The notes: generated by a model from the letters alone, not told the origin. Counted from the stretch's first letter, positions 1-11,198 are shown. The stretch: 64,000 bases of DNA from Azospirillum brasilense (GCF_008365405.1 NZ_QOKV01000010.1:1-64000); one strand, 5' to 3'. Program-made: numbers and translations.

Positions 1-864
1 GGCGCCGGCTCGGCCCTGACCATCCTGCCGATCGCCAACATGATCCACTCGTCGGGCTATCAGGCGACCTTCTTCTGGTTCGGCCTGCTGCAGGGTGCGA
101 TCATCATCGCCGCCGCCTTCTTCCTGCGCGCTCCGCAGAAGGAACAGGTCAAGGCCTCGACCAAGGTCCTGCAGTCGCGCCGCGACTATACGCTGAAGGA
201 AGCGCTGCAGACGCCGGTCTTCTGGGTCATGATGGTCATGTTCATCTGCACCGTCTCGGGCGGTCTGATGGCGGTGGCCCAGCTCGGCGTGATCGCCCAC
301 GATCTGGGCGTCAAGGAAGCCCCGATCAGCCTGTTCGGCATCACCATGGCGGCACTGCCCTTCGCGCTGATGCTCGACCGCGTGATGAACGGCATCTCCC
401 GTCCGCTGTTCGGCTTCATCTCCGACCACATCGGCCGTGAAGCGACGATGTTCATCGCCTTCACCTTCGAAGGCATCGGCATCCTGATGCTCAGCCGCTT
501 CGGCCACGACCCGATCATGTTCCTGATCCTGTCGGGCATGGTGTTCCTGGCCTGGGGCGAAGTGTACAGCCTGTTCAGCGCGACCTCGGCGGACACCTTC
601 GGCACCAAGCACGCGGCGAAGATCTACGGCGTGCTGTACTGCGCCAAGGGCGTCGCGGCCCTCCTGGTCCCGCTGGGCAACCTGCTGATGGAAGCCACCG
701 GCACCTGGGCGACCGTGCTCTACATCTGCGCCACCATGGACCTCATCGCGGCCTTCTGCGCCATCGCGGTCCTGCGGCCAATGCTGCGCCGGCACCATGC
801 CCGAAACGCCGAACTCGCCGCCCGGCAGGGTGCGGGTGGGCTGGCGGTGCAGCCCGGCCACTGA
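1..864 (+). CDS. Oxalate/formate (OFA)-family MFS antiporter, 5'-truncated by window edge
   Basis: The reading frame is open from base 1 and ends at TGA 862-864; the true start lies upstream of the window, so only about the last 287 residues are present. The fragment is a chain of hydrophobic helices with the second-half MFS signature around DRVMNG-SRPLFGFISDHIGRE, which is typical of OFA/OxlT-like anion antiporters at the inner membrane. It closely resembles the complete antiporter at 3482-4780 (same TPVFWVM, GGLMA-AQLG, SDHIGRE and WGE-YSLF blocks). The natural substrate cannot be read from sequence; oxalate, formate or a related small organic acid is a family-level inference that fits the neighbouring glyoxylate genes. 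A strong hairpin terminator follows. Confidence 0.85.
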   Translation, partial: GAGSALTILPIANMIHSSGYQATFFWFGLLQGAIIIAAAFFLRAPQKEQVKASTKVLQSRRDYTLKEALQTPVFWVMMVMFICTVSGGLMAVAQLGVIAHDLGVKEAPISLFGITMAALPFALMLDRVMNGISRPLFGFISDHIGREATMFIAFTFEGIGILMLSRFGHDPIMFLILSGMVFLAWGEVYSLFSATSADTFGTKHAAKIYGVLYCAKGVAALLVPLGNLLMEATGTWATVLYICATMDLIAAFCAIAVLRPMLRRHHARNAELAARQGAGGLAVQPGH

Positions 865-900
865 TCGGCCCGCACACTTCCGGTTACAGTCCTCCGATGA

Positions 901-934
901 AGGCCGCCGCGCGCACCCCGCGCGGCGGCCTTTC
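901..934 (+). terminator. Intrinsic terminator after the first OFA antiporter
   Basis: Bases 902-913 and 919-930 form a perfect 12-bp GC stem (13 with the A901-T931 pair) around a 5-nt loop, followed by TTTCTTC. It sits 37 bp after the antiporter stop codon. It may also serve the small minus-strand gene ending at 936. Confidence 0.85.
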
Positions 935-935
935 T

Positions 936-1124
936 TCATTCCAGGAAGAAGGGACGGTTGTGGCCCTCGCCGGACTGGTTGAAGCGGTCCGAAGACCAGA
1001 GACCGTCCGGCTGCTCGTCCTGCGGATCGGAAGTCCACTCGTCATCCTCCCGCATCAGCAGGGTCAGGCCGTGGCCCATCAGGCCGGCCAGGGCGACGAA
1101 GGCGATCATCTGGGATTCGAGCAT
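936..1124 (-). CDS. Small hypothetical membrane protein (62 aa)
   Basis: I do not recognise this protein. Starting at ATG 1124 it has one hydrophobic segment (about residues 5-20: MIAFVALAGLMGHGLTLL) followed by an acidic, Trp/Asp/Gln-rich hydrophilic tail. The ATG has a GGAG eight bases upstream; an in-frame GTG at 1142 is less well supported. It lies convergent to the OFA antiporter, and its upstream region shares the ATACCAGA-bearing segment at 1215-1238. A single-helix protein beside a transporter could be an accessory subunit, but that is only a guess from position. Short GC-rich frames can be spurious, so confidence is moderate. Confidence 0.45.
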   Translation of the reverse strand: MLESQMIAFVALAGLMGHGLTLLMREDDEWTSDPQDEQPDGLWSSDRFNQSGEGHNRPFFLE

Positions 1125-1214
1125 GGGACGGGCTCCGGGCACTCGGGAGGGGGACGTTGCTTCTTGTTGTTGTGATGCAGCATAGCGGCCCGGCTCAGGC
1201 TACGCAATAGGATT

Positions 1215-1240
1215 TTGTATACCAGATAATGGATACCAGA
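1215..1240. promoter_or_regulatory. Candidate GntR-type operator pair (TTGTATACCAGA / TGGATACCAGA)
   Basis: TTGTATACCAGAT (1215-1227) and TGGATACCAGA (1230-1240) are two tandem copies of a motif that also occurs as full palindromes at 4896-4905, 17091-17100 and 17232-17241. The shape fits the TNGTNNNACNA-like operators of FadR-type GntR regulators. The sites lie between the small minus gene (start 1124) and the TPP riboswitch, so either could be the target. Confidence 0.4.
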
Positions 1241-1332
1241 ATCGCGACAATTGCATTGATCGGGCTGGGTTCGCCGTGAATCGCGCCATGAATCGCATTG
1301 ACGTCGGTGGGGCGGATCGTTCAGCATGGCGA

Positions 1333-3400
<2,068 letters not shown>

Positions 3401-3415
3401 CGCCCGAATCGAAAA

Positions 3416-3438
3416 GGGGACGCCCTTGCGGGCGCCCC
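3416..3438. terminator. Hairpin between convergent thiC and OFA antiporter
   Basis: GGGGaCGCCC pairs with GGGCGCCCC around a TTGC loop, with one bulged A. It lies in the gap between two convergent genes and probably serves both. No strong T tract follows, and the sequence resembles the other GC-rich intergenic palindromes in this window, so it may be a repeat rather than a dedicated terminator. Confidence 0.5.
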
Positions 3439-3481
3439 CTCGCTTCGGCTCCTTCCCCAGGCGGGGGGAGGGAAGAGAGCG

Positions 3482-4780
3482 TCAGGGTGTTGCCGTCACG
3501 CTCCGGCCGGCGCGCGTTCCCAGCGACTCCGCCGCCATGCGCTTCCGCATCGGGCGCAGGACGAACAGCGCCAGCACGGCGGCCAGCGCGTTGACCGCGG
3601 CGGCCAGAAGGAAGACCGCGTGCCAGCTTCCCGTCGCGTCGGCGATGATGTTGGCGAAGGGGATCAGCAGCGCCGCCGTGCCCTTGGCGGTGTAGAGCAG
3701 TCCGGCGTTGCTCGCCGCGAACTTCGACCCGAAGGTGTCGGCGCAGCAGGCCGGGAACAGGCTGTAGATCTCGCCCCAGGCGAAGAAGACCAAGCCGGTC
3801 AGCAGCACGAAGGCCACCGGGTCGCGGCCGTAGAGGCTGAGCGCGACGATGCCCACCGCCTCGATCGCGAAGGCGATGAACATGGTGTTCTCGCGCCCGA
3901 TGTGGTCGGACACCCAGCCAAAGAAGGGACGCGTCAGCCCGTTCAGCACCCGGTCGATGGACAGGGCGAAGGTCAGGGCGGGCAGGGTTAGGCCGAGGAC
4001 GCTGACCGGCGCGTGGGCCAGCCCGAAATCCTGGGCGATCGGGCCGAGTTGGGCCGTCGCCATCAGCCCGCCGCCGGCCACCATGACGAACATGGCGTAC
4101 ATGACCCAGAAGACCGGCGTGCGGACCATCTGGCTCGGCGTGTACTGCCGCTGCGCGGGCGGGGCGGCGAAGCCGCTGCGGGCGAGCGGAGCGGAGGGCG
4201 GGGCGACCAGCAGCCAGGCGAGAGCGAAGACCACCAGCCCCTGACCCAGCCCGAAGGCCATGAAGGTCGCCTCGTAGCCCGAGGTCTCGATCATCGTGGC
4301 GATGGGCACCACCGTCAGGGCGGAGCCGGCTCCGAAGCCCGCCGCGGTGATGCCGGCGGCCAGACCGCGCCGGTCGGGGAACCATTTCAGCGCGTTGCCC
4401 ACGCAGGTGCCGTAGACGGCGCCCGCCCCGATGCCGCCGATGGCTGCCGCGACGTAGAGCAGCAGCAGCGAATCCGCCACCGCGTTCAACGCCCAGGAGG
4501 CGGCGCAGAGCACCGAGCCGAACAGCACGACGATCCGCGGGCCGAAGCGGTCCACGAACCAGCCCTCGACGGGCACCAGCCATGTTTCGGTGACGATGAA
4601 GATGGTGAAGGCCACCTGGATGGCCGCACGGCCCCAACCGTGCTTGTCGTCGATGGGTTCGACGAAGAGGGTCCACCCGTACTGGAGATTGGCGATCATC
4701 GACATGCAGATGACGCCGGCAAGCAACTGCATCCAACGCCCGCCGACAGGCAGGGCGCTTTGCGCACCGGTTTGGCGCAT
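3482..4780 (-). CDS. Oxalate/formate (OFA)-family MFS antiporter
   Basis: A 432-residue inner-membrane transporter with twelve predicted hydrophobic helices and the OFA signature regions (NLQYGWTLFV near the N terminus, DRVLNGLTRPFFGWVSDHIGRE in the second half, FAWGEIYSLFPA late). OFA members exchange small carboxylates such as oxalate, formate or related acids. The start is ATG 4780, which has GGAGG six bases upstream; the longer frame to 4879 lacks a better site and would add a charged extension. A perfect palindrome TGGCATGCCA lies about 115 bp upstream (4896-4905). It is a clear paralogue of the truncated antiporter at 1-864; a substrate such as glyoxylate, tartronate or oxalate is suggested only by the adjacent pathway. 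Confidence 0.9.
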   Translation of the reverse strand: MRQTGAQSALPVGGRWMQLLAGVICMSMIANLQYGWTLFVEPIDDKHGWGRAAIQVAFTIFIVTETWLVPVEGWFVDRFGPRIVVLFGSVLCAASWALNAVADSLLLLYVAAAIGGIGAGAVYGTCVGNALKWFPDRRGLAAGITAAGFGAGSALTVVPIATMIETSGYEATFMAFGLGQGLVVFALAWLLVAPPSAPLARSGFAAPPAQRQYTPSQMVRTPVFWVMYAMFVMVAGGGLMATAQLGPIAQDFGLAHAPVSVLGLTLPALTFALSIDRVLNGLTRPFFGWVSDHIGRENTMFIAFAIEAVGIVALSLYGRDPVAFVLLTGLVFFAWGEIYSLFPACCADTFGSKFAASNAGLLYTAKGTAALLIPFANIIADATGSWHAVFLLAAAVNALAAVLALFVLRPMRKRMAAESLGTRAGRSVTATP

Positions 4781-4895
4781 ATGGTTCCTCCCGGATGGTC
4801 CGCGATCTCGTTCTTGTCCTGGCGCGCGCGGGGTGCGTTCGGTGCCCGACCGCTTCGCTTTATCCTTCGAACGGGGCAATCCGGTTGCGTGCCAT

Positions 4896-4905
4896 TGGCA
4901 TGCCA
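4896..4905. promoter_or_regulatory. Palindromic operator candidate TGGCATGCCA before OFA antiporter
   Basis: A perfect 10-bp palindrome within CATTGGCATGCCAGA, 116 bp upstream of the antiporter start. The same 10-mer recurs at 17232-17241 and a transition variant, TGGTATACCA, at 17091-17100. It is proposed as a binding site for the FadR-type GntR protein encoded at 11294-11983; no direct evidence is available. Confidence 0.4.
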
Positions 4906-4979
4906 GACGCCATATTCGCGATGCCTTGACGGTGAGTGTGGCGGATAATCCGTGGAGTCAGCAACAAATTTTCGTGAGC

Positions 4980-5028
4980 GGGCGCCGCCCTGGCCATAAG
5001 TGATATATTAAATCGGCCGGCGGCGCCC
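4980..5028 (-). terminator. Large stem-loop downstream of glycerate 2-kinase
   Basis: GGGCGCCGCC-CT-GGCC (4980-4995) pairs with GGCC-GGCGGCGCCC (5015-5028), a 14-bp stem with a 2-nt bulge and a 19-nt AT-rich loop. It begins 7 bp beyond the stop codon of the minus-strand gene at 5035. There is no strong U tract, so termination is probable rather than certain. Confidence 0.55.
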
Positions 5029-5034
5029 CGCCCG

Positions 5035-6297
5035 TCACAGGACCAGGACGGCGCGGAAGTCGTTGACGTTGGTCAGGGTCGGCCCGGTCACCAGCAGGTC
5101 GCCGAGCGCGCTGAAGAAGCTGTAGCCGTCGTTGTCGGCCAGCCGCTCCTTGGCGTTGACGCCGGCCTCGGCGGCGCGGGCCAGCGTGTCGGGGGCGAGC
5201 AGGGCGCCGGCGTTGTCCTCCGTCCCGTCGATGCCGTCGGTGTCGGCGGCCAGCGCATGCACGCCCGTCATCCCGTCCAGCGCCACGGTCAGCGCCAGCA
5301 GGAACTCGGCGTTGCGCCCGCCGCGGCCCTTGCCGCGGACTGTCACCGTGGTCTCGCCGCCGGACAGCAGGACGCAGGGCTTGGCCGCCGGCTGGTCGTG
5401 CTCGACGATCTGGCGGGCGATGCCGGCGTGGACGAGCGCGACCTCGCGCGACTCGCCCTCCAGCGCGTTGCCGAGGATGACGGGGGTGACGCCGGCCTTG
5501 CGGGCGACCTCCGCCGCGCGTTCCAGCGCCATCTGCGGGGTGGCGACGAGGACCGTGCTGACGCGCTCCAGCCGCGGGTCGCCGGGCTTCGGGCTCTCGT
5601 CGCGCCCGGCCAGCAGATGGTCCATGACCGGCTGCGGCGGGGTGATGCCGTACTTCTCCAGCACGGCCAGCGCGTCGGCGTAGCTGGTCGGGTCGGGTAC
5701 GGTGGGGCCGGAGGCGATCACCGACAGGTCGTCGCCCGGCACGTCGGAGATGACCAGCGAGACCACCCGCGCCTTGGTCGCCGCGGCCAGCCGCCCGCCC
5801 TTGATCGCCGACAGGTGCTTGCGGACGCAGTTCATCTCGGTGATGTTCGCGCCCGAGCGGAGCAGCGCCTTGGATACCGCCTGCTTGTCGGCCATCGAGA
5901 TGCCGGGGGCGGGCAGGGCGAGCAGGGCGGAACCGCCGCCGGAGATCAGGCAGAGCATCAGATCGTCGGGGCCGAGCGAGGCGGCGATGTCGAGGATGCG
6001 CTTTGCCGCCTGCTGGCCGGCCTCGTCGGGAACGGGGTGTGACGCCTCGACCACCTCGATCCGCTCGCAGGGCACGTTGTGGCCGTAGCGGGTGACGACC
6101 AGACCGGACAGCGGACCCCTCCAGTGATCCTCCACCGCCTTCGCCATGGAGGCCGCGGCCTTGCCGGCGCCGACGACGACCGTGCGGCCCTTCGGCGGCT
6201 CCGGAAGATGCGGCGGCACGCACAGCGCCGGCTGCGCCGAGGCGACGGCGGCGCGGAACATGTCGGTCAGAAGCGCGCGGGGATCGGTGGTCGTCAT
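5035..6297 (-). CDS. ttuD: Glycerate 2-kinase / TtuD-type MOFRL protein
   Basis: A 420-residue protein with the two-part GckA/TtuD architecture: an N-terminal DUF4147-type domain with GAGKAAASMAKA and a glycine-rich SGGGSALL loop, followed by the C-terminal MOFRL domain with LSGGETTVTV, GRGGRNAEF and DTDGIDG. Older annotations call this family hydroxypyruvate reductase; characterised members phosphorylate glycerate to 2-phosphoglycerate. It follows glxR on the same strand, which makes glycerate and feeds this step. The start is ATG 6297 (MTTTDPRALL); an upstream in-frame start would add a low-complexity tail. Product 2-phosphoglycerate enters lower glycolysis, where the nearby pyruvate kinase acts after enolase. 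Confidence 0.92.
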   Translation of the reverse strand: MTTTDPRALLTDMFRAAVASAQPALCVPPHLPEPPKGRTVVVGAGKAAASMAKAVEDHWRGPLSGLVVTRYGHNVPCERIEVVEASHPVPDEAGQQAAKRILDIAASLGPDDLMLCLISGGGSALLALPAPGISMADKQAVSKALLRSGANITEMNCVRKHLSAIKGGRLAAATKARVVSLVISDVPGDDLSVIASGPTVPDPTSYADALAVLEKYGITPPQPVMDHLLAGRDESPKPGDPRLERVSTVLVATPQMALERAAEVARKAGVTPVILGNALEGESREVALVHAGIARQIVEHDQPAAKPCVLLSGGETTVTVRGKGRGGRNAEFLLALTVALDGMTGVHALAADTDGIDGTEDNAGALLAPDTLARAAEAGVNAKERLADNDGYSFFSALGDLLVTGPTLTNVNDFRAVLVL

Positions 6298-6409
6298 GGT
6301 TCGGTTCTGTCCCTTCCCTGAGCCGCGCCGTTCACCGGCGCCGGTCCTCATGTGCTGGGAATGCTAACGGATTTGGCGCGGTGGGCAATGGGGAGGAGAG
6401 CCTCCTTAG

Positions 6410-6543
6410 CCCTCTCCGTCCCGGGAGAGGGTGGCCCGAAGGGGCGGGTGAGGGTCGTGCGAGGATCGATCGCTGATCCTTGGCGGTACCCTCACCCTCC
6501 CATGCTGCGCATGGGCCCCTCCCTCTCCCGGGTCGGGAGAGGG
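6410..6543. repeat. GC-rich intergenic inverted repeat between glxR and glycerate kinase
   Basis: The left arm (6410-6455; CCCTCTCC, CGGGAGAGGGTGG, GGGCGGGTGAGGGT) is inversely repeated by the right arm (6488-6543; ACCCTCACCCTCCC, CCCTCCCTCTCCCGGG, GGGAGAGGG). About 32 bp separate the arms. It belongs to a family of similar imperfect palindromes at 8474-8520, 23552-23581 and 33991-34089. It could affect mRNA stability between the two genes. Confidence 0.75.
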
Positions 6544-6557
6544 AGTATCGAGCGACC

Positions 6558-7466
6558 TCACTCCGCGGGTTCGGTCACGCGGTGGTTTTGGCCGATCTCG
6601 TGGTTGGCGAGCAGCTCCAGCGCGCGGACCATGCCGGAGTGGTCCCAAGCCTTGCCGCCCTGGGCGGCGCAGGCGTTGAACAGCTCCTGGCAGGTCGCCG
6701 TGTTGGGCAGCGACACGCCGAGCGCGCGGGCGCCGGACAAAGCGAGGTTCAGGTCCTTCTGGTGCAGCTCGATGCGGAAGCCCGGATCGAAGGTGCGCTT
6801 CACCATGCGCTCGCCATGCACCTCCAGGATGCGCGAGGAGGCGAAACCGCCCATCAGGGCCTGACGGACCTTCGCCGGGTCGGCGCCGGCCTTCGACGCG
6901 AAGAGCAGGGCCTCGCCCACCGCCTCGATGGTCAGGGCGACGACGATCTGGTTGGCGACCTTCGTCGTCTGGCCGTCGCCGTTGCCGCCGACCAGCGTGA
7001 TGTTCTTGCCCATTTTCTCGAACAGCGGCTTCACCGTCTCGAAGGCCTTGTCCGGACCGCCGACCATGATGGTCAGCGAGGCGGCCTTGGCGCCGACCTC
7101 ACCGCCGGACACCGGGGCGTCGAGGTACTCGCAGCCCAGCTCGTTGATGCGCTGGGCGAAGGCCTTGGTCTCGATCGGGGAGATCGAGGACATGTCCACG
7201 ACGATCTTGCCGGCGGACAGCCCCTCGGCGACGCCGTTCGGGCCGAACAGGGCGGCCTGCACGTGGGGAGTGTCGGGGACCATCGTGAAGATAATGTCGG
7301 CCTTCTGCGCCACCTCACGGCTGGAGCCGCAGGCCGTGGCGCCCTTGGCCAACAGGTCTTCCGGGGCCGGGTTTATGTCGTAGACGAACAGGGTGTGGCC
7401 GGCGTCGGCCAGATGACCGGCCATGGGGCGGCCCATGATGCCGAGACCGATGAATCCAATGTTCAT
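6558..7466 (-). CDS. glxR: Tartronate semialdehyde reductase (2-hydroxy-3-oxopropionate reductase)
   Basis: A 302-residue member of the beta-hydroxyacid dehydrogenase family that reduces tartronate semialdehyde to D-glycerate with NAD(P)H. It shows the N-terminal nucleotide-binding motif GFIGLGIMGRPMA, the substrate-binding segment DAPVSGGEVGA (about residues 117-127) and the catalytic lysine in TTKVANQ (Lys169, with Asn172). Length and motifs match GlxR/GarR. It is 63 bp downstream of hyi on the same strand. Both produce or consume tartronate semialdehyde, so joint expression with gcl and hyi is expected. Related 3-hydroxyisobutyrate dehydrogenase is the main alternative, and the gene context argues against it. 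Confidence 0.93.
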   Translation of the reverse strand: MNIGFIGLGIMGRPMAGHLADAGHTLFVYDINPAPEDLLAKGATACGSSREVAQKADIIFTMVPDTPHVQAALFGPNGVAEGLSAGKIVVDMSSISPIETKAFAQRINELGCEYLDAPVSGGEVGAKAASLTIMVGGPDKAFETVKPLFEKMGKNITLVGGNGDGQTTKVANQIVVALTIEAVGEALLFASKAGADPAKVRQALMGGFASSRILEVHGERMVKRTFDPGFRIELHQKDLNLALSGARALGVSLPNTATCQELFNACAAQGGKAWDHSGMVRALELLANHEIGQNHRVTEPAE

Positions 7467-7529
7467 GGCTGTGTCCTCAATTCTTCTGTGTTCGGGCGGT
7501 CGAAAGGGATGGCGATCAGGCGGCGGCCA

Positions 7530-8327
7530 TCAGGCGGCGACGGTCTCGCCGGGGGTGGCGGCGCGCATCCAGCCCAGCCCTTCACTGGTCCCCTTGGCCG
7601 GCTTGTACTCGCAGCCGACCCAGCCGTTGTAGCCGAGCCGGTCGAGCGCCGCGAAGACGAAGGGGTAGTTGATCTCGCCGGTGCCCGGCTCGTTGCGCCC
7701 CGGATTGTCGGCGATCTGGACATGCGCGATCTTCGGCAGCAGGCGCTGGATGGTCGGGACGAGATCGCCCTCCATGATCTGCATGTGATAGACGTCGTAC
7801 TGGATGAAGAGGTTGTCGGAGCCGACGGCCTCCAGAATCCGTTCCGCCTGGGCGGTGTTGGTCAGATAGAAGCCCGGAATGTCGCGGGTGTTGATCGGCT
7901 CGACCAGGAAGCGGATGCCGGCCTGCTTCAGCGCCTTGGCGGCGAAGGACAGATTGTCGACGAAGGTGCGCTCCAGCGCGTCCGCCGCCACGCCCGCCGG
8001 GGCCTTGCCGGCGAGGCAGTTGATCTGCTTGCAGCCGAGCGCCGTGGCGTATTCGATGGCGCGGCCCACCCCGTCCTGGAACTCGCCCACGCGGTCCGGC
8101 AGGACGGCGATGCCGCGCTCGCCCGCGTCCCAGTCGCCCGCCGGCAGGTTGTGCAGGACCTGGGTCAGCCGGTTGGCGGCCAGCCGCTCGACCAGTGCGT
8201 CCTTCTCGAAGGCATAGGGGAACAGATACTCGACGCCGGTGAAGCCGTCCTTCGCCGCCGCGGCGAAGCGGTCGAGGAAGGGCAGCTCGTTGTAGAGCAT
8301 CGTCAGGTTGGCGGCGAACTTGGGCAT
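7530..8327 (-). CDS. hyi: Hydroxypyruvate isomerase
   Basis: A 265-residue TIM-barrel isomerase (AP-endonuclease-2-like fold) that interconverts hydroxypyruvate and tartronate semialdehyde. Characteristic segments are the N-terminal FAANLTMLYNELPFLDRF, the metal-site region FLVEPINTRDIPGF, IQYDVYHMQIMEGD and HVQIADNPGRNEPGTGEI. ATG 8327 is preceded by GGGAGAG at good spacing; the longer open frame to 8441 would read through the palindrome-flanking spacer and has no better start. It is between gcl and glxR, as in many glyoxylate carboligase operons. Confidence 0.93.
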   Translation of the reverse strand: MPKFAANLTMLYNELPFLDRFAAAAKDGFTGVEYLFPYAFEKDALVERLAANRLTQVLHNLPAGDWDAGERGIAVLPDRVGEFQDGVGRAIEYATALGCKQINCLAGKAPAGVAADALERTFVDNLSFAAKALKQAGIRFLVEPINTRDIPGFYLTNTAQAERILEAVGSDNLFIQYDVYHMQIMEGDLVPTIQRLLPKIAHVQIADNPGRNEPGTGEINYPFVFAALDRLGYNGWVGCEYKPAKGTSEGLGWMRAATPGETVAA

Positions 8328-8473
8328 GTCTCTCTCCCGGAGGTTCGTTTCGGGCCGGATGTTCGTTACAGGCTTGGCCGGTTGGCGGTCAGGATCGAAG
8401 GGTGAAGGCGGAGCGTCAACGCGGTGACCGCCTTTTTTCACCCTGCGGAACTGTGGATCAGGTCGGGCCGCTT

Positions 8474-8520
8474 GCCCCCACCCTGACCCTCCCCCGCTGG
8501 GCGGGGGAGGGGATTGGGGC
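8474..8520. repeat. GC-rich palindrome between gcl and hyi
   Basis: CCCTCCCCCGC (8487-8497) and GCGGGGGAGGG (8501-8511) form a perfect 11-bp stem with a TGG loop; flanking GCCCC / GGGGC (8474-8478, 8516-8520) can extend it. It lies after the gcl stop and belongs to the same intergenic palindrome family as 6410-6543 and 33991-34089. It may attenuate readthrough from gcl or stabilise the upstream mRNA. Confidence 0.7.
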
Positions 8521-8534
8521 AGGCGTCGCGCCGA

Positions 8535-10304
8535 TCAGACCCGCACCAGCTCCGGCTCGTCCGCGGGCACGTCCAACACGTCCTCGAACTCGGTGATGTT
8601 GTTGATCTCCGTGCCCATGGCGATGTTGGTGACGCGCTCCAGGATGACCTCGACGACCACCGGGACCTGGAACTCGTCCATCCACTGCTGCGCCTGCGCG
8701 AAGGCGGATTGCAGGTTGTCCGGGTCGGTGACGCGGATGGCCTTGCAGCCGAGGCCTTCGGCCACCGCGACGTGGTCAACGCCGTAGACGCCGATTTCCG
8801 GGGCGTTGATGTTCTCGAAGGAGAGCTGGACCTGGAAGTCCATCTGGAAGGCGCGCTGCGCCTGCCGGATCAGCCCGAGATAGCTGTTGTTCACCAGAAC
8901 ATGGATGTAGGGCAGCTTGAACTGGGCGCCCACCGCCAGCTCCTCGATCAGGAACTGGAAGTCGTAGTCGCCGGACAGCGCGACGATCTTGCGCTTCGGA
9001 TCGGCCACTCGGACACCAAGGGCCGCCGGCAGGGTCCAGCCGAGCGGGCCGGCCTGACCGCAGTTGATCCAATGGCGCGGCTTGTAGACGTGCAGGAACT
9101 GCGCGCCGGCGATCTGCGACAGGCCGATGGTCGAGACGTAGCAGACGTCCTCGCCAAAGGCGCTGTTCATCTCCTGATAGACGCGCTGCGGCTTGATCGG
9201 CACGTTGGCGAAGTCGGACCGGCGCAGCATGGAGCGCTTGCGGACCTGGCAGGTCTTCACCCACTCCGACCAGTCGCGCAGCTTGCCGGCGGCCTTCCAC
9301 TCCTTCGCCACCTCGATGAAGAGGTCGAGCGCCGCCCCGGCGTCGGACACGATGCCCAGGTCCGGCGCGAAGACGCGGCCGATCTGGGTCGGCTCGATGT
9401 CCACATGCACGAACTTGCGGCCCTTGGTGTAGACGTCGACCGAGCCGGTGTGGCGGTTGGCCCAGCGGTTGCCGATGCCCAGCACGACGTCGGACGCCAG
9501 CATGGCGGCGTTGCCGTAGCGGTGGGCGGTCTGCAGACCGACCATGCCGGCCATCAACGGGTGATCGTCCGGAATGGCGCCCCAGGCCATCAAGGTCGGG
9601 ATGACCGGCAGGCCGGCGATCTCGGCGAACTCCACCAGACGGTCGCTGGCGTCGGCGTTGATGATGCCGCCGCCGGCCACCAGCAGCGGACGCTCCGCCG
9701 CGTTCAGCATCTCCAGCGCCTTCTCGACCTGGGCGCGGGTCGCCGCCGGCTTGTAGGTGGGCAGCGGCTGGTAGGTGTCGGGATCGAACTCGATCTCGGC
9801 CATCTGCACGTCGATCGGCAGGTCGAGCAGCACCGGGCCGGGCCGGCCGGAGCGCATCAGGTGGAAGGCCTGCTGGAAGGCGTAGGGGACCTGTCCCGGC
9901 TCGAGCACGGTGACCGCCCACTTGGCGACCGGCTTGGCGATGGACGGGATGTCCACGGCCTGGAAATCCTCCTTGTGCAGGCGGGCGCGCGGCGCCTGGC
10001 CGGTGATGCACAGGATCGGAATGGAGTCGGCGGAGGCCGAATAGAGGCCCGTGATCATGTCGGTGCCGGCGGGGCCGGAGGTGCCGATGCAGACGCCGAT
10101 GTTGCCGGCCTTGGCGCGCGTGTAGCCTTCGGCCATGTGCGACGCGCCTTCGACATGGCGCGCAAGAACGTGGCCGATGCGGCCGTTGCGTTGCAGCGCC
10201 GCGTAGAACGGATTGATGGCCGCTCCGGGGACGCCAAAGCAAACGGACACGCCTTCTTTTTCCAGGACATGCACCGCCGCTTCAATCGCCATCATCCTAG
10301 CCAT
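8535..10304 (-). CDS. gcl: Glyoxylate carboligase (tartronate-semialdehyde synthase)
   Basis: A ThDP- and FAD-dependent enzyme that joins two glyoxylate molecules to tartronate semialdehyde and CO2. The 589-residue protein matches E. coli Gcl (593). It carries Val51 ([13 protein letters not shown]) at the position where other ThDP enzymes have the activating glutamate, a hallmark of Gcl, and the C-terminal ThDP motif [15 protein letters not shown] with NNSYLGLI. The start ATG 10304 has GGAGGAG upstream. It begins a minus-strand series gcl, hyi, glxR and glycerate kinase that converts glyoxylate to 2-phosphoglycerate. Palindromes at 8474 and 6410 divide the series into segments. Confidence 0.97.
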   Translation of the reverse strand: MARMMAIEAAVHVLEKEGVSVCFGVPGAAINPFYAALQRNGRIGHVLARHVEGASHMAEGYTRAKAGNIGVCIGTSGPAGTDMITGLYSASADSIPILCITGQAPRARLHKEDFQAVDIPSIAKPVAKWAVTVLEPGQVPYAFQQAFHLMRSGRPGPVLLDLPIDVQMAEIEFDPDTYQPLPTYKPAATRAQVEKALEMLNAAERPLLVAGGGIINADASDRLVEFAEIAGLPVIPTLMAWGAIPDDHPLMAGMVGLQTAHRYGNAAMLASDVVLGIGNRWANRHTGSVDVYTKGRKFVHVDIEPTQIGRVFAPDLGIVSDAGAALDLFIEVAKEWKAAGKLRDWSEWVKTCQVRKRSMLRRSDFANVPIKPQRVYQEMNSAFGEDVCYVSTIGLSQIAGAQFLHVYKPRHWINCGQAGPLGWTLPAALGVRVADPKRKIVALSGDYDFQFLIEELAVGAQFKLPYIHVLVNNSYLGLIRQAQRAFQMDFQVQLSFENINAPEIGVYGVDHVAVAEGLGCKAIRVTDPDNLQSAFAQAQQWMDEFQVPVVVEVILERVTNIAMGTEINNITEFEDVLDVPADEPELVRV

Positions 10305-10499
10305 GGCTTGGTCTCCTCCCTCGCGTAACGGGTCGCTGTTGCGTTGGATTGAGCTTTCATCAGTGGAGCGGCTATTGGCAAAGTGTTGGCGAATCCTTTC
10401 CGCGTGATGGAAATCGCGCCGAACGGGGCAGTCCTTCACGGCGCGCCGGACAATTATGCTGCACTTGCACAGTCCCGATGGCGCTGTCATCGTGATCGG

Positions 10500-11123
10500 A
10501 TGATGGCAATCCCGAGTCCCCGCCTGTTGGCGATCACGGACCGGCGGCAGGCGGCGCAGCCCTTGCCGGACCTGGCGGCGCGACTGTTCGCCGGGGGCCT
10601 GCGCTGGCTGTCGCTGCGCGAGAAGGACCTGGACGAGTCCCGGCAGGTCGCTCTGGCCCATGCCCTGGTGCAGCGGGCGCGGCCCTGGGGGGCGTTGGTT
10701 ACGCTGCACGGCGATCCGGATCTGGCGCTGGCCGCCGGAACGGACGGGGTGCATCTGCCGGAGGGGGCTGATGTGGCGGCGGCGCGGCAGCGGCTCGGCC
10801 CCGGCGCTCTGGTCGGGCTGTCCGCCCACGACGCGGAGGGGATTCGCCGGGCCGCGGCGGGCGGGGCGGACTACGTCACGCTGTCGCCCGTCTTTCCGTC
10901 GCCGAGCAAGCCGGGCTACGGCCCGCCGGTCGGGACGGAGGAGCTGAGACGCTTGGCCGCGGACAGTTCCCTTCCCATCATCGCGCTCGGCGGCGTGGAG
11001 TCGGGCAATATCGGAGAGTGTCTGGCCGCAGGGGCCGCCGGAGTGGCGGTCATGGGAGTGGTGATGCGGACGCCGGACCGCCTGCCCGACCTGCTCAAGT
11101 CCTTGAAAGGCGGACAACCGTAG
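10500..11123 (+). CDS. thiE: Thiamine-phosphate synthase / TenI-like protein
   Basis: A 207-residue TIM-barrel protein of the ThiE/TenI family. Blocks supporting this are [13 protein letters not shown] near the N terminus, GTDGVHLPE in the middle, the phosphate-loop region [19 protein letters not shown], and IIALGGV followed by GAAGVAVMG. ThiE couples HMP-PP and thiazole phosphate to thiamine phosphate; TenI paralogues lack that activity and often act as thiazole tautomerases or have unclear roles. Distinguishing them needs alignment. The start is ATG 10500 (or the adjacent ATG 10503); no strong ribosome-binding site is visible. It is divergent from gcl and sits about 7 kb from thiC. Confidence 0.75.
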   Translation: MMAIPSPRLLAITDRRQAAQPLPDLAARLFAGGLRWLSLREKDLDESRQVALAHALVQRARPWGALVTLHGDPDLALAAGTDGVHLPEGADVAAARQRLGPGALVGLSAHDAEGIRRAAAGGADYVTLSPVFPSPSKPGYGPPVGTEELRRLAADSSLPIIALGGVESGNIGECLAAGAAGVAVMGVVMRTPDRLPDLLKSLKGGQP

Positions 11124-11189
11124 GGAAGAGAAGCGAACGGAAACGCTCTTTCCTTATCGTGGTCCTGGACTTTTCAGCCCGAAATGTGC

Positions 11190-11198
11190 ATCTGGTAT
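11190..11198. promoter_or_regulatory. Candidate half-operator ATCTGGTAT upstream of the GntR gene
   Basis: ATCTGGTAT is the reverse complement of ATACCAGAT, which occurs at 1219-1227 and 17095-17103. It lies about 95 bp before the GntR start and is followed by CATATACGA, which only partly restores symmetry. Autoregulation is suggested but unproven. Confidence 0.3.

Noticed and set aside
897-1175. Plus-strand short frame overlapping the terminator at 901-934
   Set aside because: It would begin inside the hairpin and is antisense to the better supported 62-aa minus ORF.
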